NCBI GenBank assembly: GCA_013399015.1
Contig: VWZX01006828.1
Coordinates: 1 to 64,000 of the forward strand
From: Galbula dea
Lineage: Eukaryota; Chordata; Aves; Piciformes; Galbulidae
Reading direction: 5' to 3'
Length of the DNA: 64,000 nucleotides
Below the pieces are notes generated by a model. That model saw only the letters and a list, made by a program, of their open reading frames with translations, did not search any database and was not told the origin of the DNA. Below, piece by piece: positions 62,141-64,000 of the stretch. The first letter of the stretch is position 1, and each line of letters opens with the position of its first letter. A program made the position numbers and the translations under genes.

Positions 62141-63036
62141 AGTTGGAGGTAGGAAGATACCTCTTGGAAATTAAACAAAAGTTCAAGCAGTGGGAGTCAT
62201 TACAACTGGAACAAATGACCACCACCTGGGATTCCCTGTATTTTCACATGTTTATATCAAGTCTGACTCCTCATTTAAAAGATATGCTTTAGCCAAAACC
62301 AAAATCATTCGACTTAGTAAAGGAGTAACTGGATATAATTGTACAGCCTATCAAACAAAAGAGGTCAGAGTAGTTAAGTGTTGGCTGTAATGTCTACAAA
62401 TGGAAATAGGTGTGTCTCTTTTCTTGGTTGCTGCACAGAAAATACATGTCTGCAGGAGAAATTAACAGTGATGACAAGGTATCTTACTGCCCTGAGGAAG
62501 ACATGACATTTGGATTCAGTTGAGCTCAAAATTAATGCAAGGATTGAGTAGATAACTTTCTCAGATGTTTGTTTTATGGCACTGGATGAGGACAGCAGAC
62601 GAAAAGGGGCAGGGTAGCTCTGTACACTGGCAAACAAGATTTTTTTTTTTTCATAAAACGTAGTAAGACTGTTTGCTCAAGAAGCAAAACAGAGTGACAC
62701 AAAAGGAATAAAGGCTGGAGGCTAATTAAAAGCTTGTTTTTATTAATACAATGGGAGTAACTGCTCAGGGACAGTCCATTATGCTGAATAATGGCTCTGT
62801 AATAGTGCCAGAAAATGCTAAGCACTTTGGTGACTTATGTTCAGTCCTGTTCTTTAAACACTGCCACTGAGAAATCACTGTTTCCTTCTCTGAAAGTGGG
62901 CATCATCTCTAGTGTGTGATTTAGATGTCCTCAGCCAGAGAGGACATCTCCTGTCATCCATCTGGAGAGACAACAACCAGGACAAGTGTATGTCTTTCGC
63001 CTACGGATGAAAGGACACATTTCTCATTTTGGCTCT
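62141..63036. other. Intronic stretch with no recognised features
   Basis: No gene or named repeat. Short frames such as 62190-62390 plus show no family resemblance. Confidence 0.5.

Positions 63037-63038
<2 letters not shown>

Positions 63039-63072
<34 letters not shown>
63039..63072. repeat. 34-base T run
   Basis: An uninterrupted homopolymer of T, preceded by GGCTCTTC and followed by ATTCTTTAAATAAACATACT. It is the longest homopolymer in the window. Confidence 0.95.
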
Positions 63073-63074
<2 letters not shown>

Positions 63075-63382
63075 TCTTTAAATAAACATACTGTATTGAA
63101 GTCCTAAAGAAGGTCTGCAGGACCTTCTTCAGAGCTGCTCACCAAATTCTGGAGGTAAGCTCTTTTAGTTAAAGCGCAACTTTTTCCTTGAAGTGTAGAT
63201 AAAGCAAAAGTATGAAGGGAAGAACAACACTTCAATCAGTTCATACACATTGGGAAAAGATAATAGCACCAAACTCTTAACCCTTACATCAATGCCAATC
63301 CAGGATAACAGCAGGGTAGTAACTCTAGATTTAAACTGGCAAAAGTGAAAACAGAACAGCATGAAGTACTTAAGATATTGTT

Positions 63383-63750
63383 GAATCACAGAATCATTAC
63401 GGTTGGAAAGGACCCTCAAGACCATCTAGTCCAACCAATAACCCTACACTACTCTTATCCCTAAATCATCCCCTGAAGAAACACATCTATCCTCTTCTTA
63501 AAAACCTCCAGGGATGGTGACTCCACCACCCCCCTGGGCAGCCTATTCCAATATCTCACCATTCTTTCAGTAAAGAAATTCTTCCTAATATCTAATCTAA
63601 ACCTACCCTGGCACAACTTAAGCCCATTCCCCCTAGTCCTGTCACTGGTCACAAGGGAGAAGAGGCCAACACCCGCCTCCCTAGAATGACCTTTCAAGTA
63701 GCTGAAGAGAGCAGTAAGGTCTCCCCTCAGCCTCCTCTTCTCCAGGCTAA
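63383..63750 (-). mobile_element. CR1 LINE fragment, 3' part
   Basis: Minus-oriented: GAATCACAGAATCATTACGG, CATCTAGTCCAACCAATAAC, then ORF2 C-terminal sequence including FSLEKRRLRGDLTALFSYLK and NFFTERMVRYWNRLPRGVVE. It breaks off abruptly at 63750 in AT-rich sequence. It is of the same subfamily as the copy at 35-617 but better preserved. Confidence 0.92.
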
Positions 63751-64000
63751 AACAAATAAATAAATTGAAATTTAAGTTGAAATAAATTATAGAAGCCATG
63801 TCCAAAACCTCTGATTTTTTTTTTTTTTTTAAGATATTTCCTGGGATATCTAAAAGGACTTCAAAAGAGTGGTCACCAGTATAGAACAAAAAAAATGTTC
63901 AAAATCAACTTATATCTTTGTAGACCAAATTCTTCTGTAGTCCCTCTTGATTCCCTGTCAAGTCACTGTTTCCATGAACGCTGTTGAGAACTCTGAAAAT

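Larger units (their letters stand above)
45367..64000 (-). other. COLEC12: COLEC12 5' intron (first coding exon not found)
   Basis: All sequence from the transmembrane exon to the right edge is read as intron, because the exon or exons for the first 20 or so residues (initiator Met, acidic stretch, YKRF motif) were sought on the minus strand and not recognised. It contains CR1 fragments, simple repeats and an unnamed repeat pair, listed separately. Open frames here, such as the 118-codon plus-strand frame at 48119-48475, show no family resemblance. The missing exon could be off the edge, or too short for me to spot by eye. Confidence 0.65.

Noticed and set aside
1..64000. tRNA, rRNA, microRNA hairpins and CRISPR-like arrays
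   Set aside because: None was recognised on reading either strand. Small hairpin RNAs cannot be excluded without a folding search.

Overview
This is a stretch of bird nuclear genome. It carries many CR1 (chicken repeat 1) LINE fragments whose 3' ends finish in ATTCTATG/ATTCTGTG-type octamers, has no mammalian-type L1 or Alu, and holds one vertebrate gene with large GT-AG introns. I cannot name the species. Nothing looks bacterial, and almost every open frame is either CR1 or chance.

Gene content. The minus strand from about 28.6 kb to the right edge carries most of COLEC12 (collectin-12, scavenger receptor with C-type lectin, CL-P1). Eight coding exons are readable, in transcript order: 45366-45244 (end of cytoplasmic tail plus transmembrane helix), 37753-37655 and 34864-33818 (coiled-coil stalk), 32401-31913 (49 Gly-X-Y triplets), then 31453-31317, 30562-30453 and 28767-28602/28622 (C-type lectin domain with a galactose-type QPD motif). 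All seven listed exon intervals have matching splice phases; the stalk is split over two of them. If about 20 N-terminal residues lie off the right edge, the total is 742 residues, the length of human COLEC12. The product should be a trimeric type II membrane receptor: helix in the plasma membrane, coiled coil and collagen rod outside, sugar-binding head at the tip.

Left part (1-28.6 kb). No complete gene was found. The notable item is one well-preserved 46-codon exon at 2579-2716 (minus) that matches the penultimate exon of the PAK kinase family, with intact splice sites and no partner exons recognised. The rest is CR1 (35-617, 1494-1590, 2084-2456, 5138-5918, 13480-15842 and short 3' ends), a duplicated GC-rich unit at 618-987, an AT-rich tandem tract, a 42-bp tandem duplication, a GGAA-type purine tract and unannotated sequence.

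Right part (28.6-64 kb). COLEC12 introns hold composite CR1s (35100-35958, 39650-40449, 45869-46612, 52050-53536, 60941-61385, 63383-63750), a pair of diverged copies of an unnamed repeat (about 57.55 and 61.9 kb) and a 34-base T run. The single ambiguous base (5800) sits exactly where a CR1 lacks several hundred bases, so it may hide an assembly join.

I found no clear new biological system. The best leads are the orphan PAK-like exon, the GC-rich duplicated unit fused to a CR1 3' end, the nested and inverted CR1 composites, and the uncertain C-terminal exon of COLEC12.
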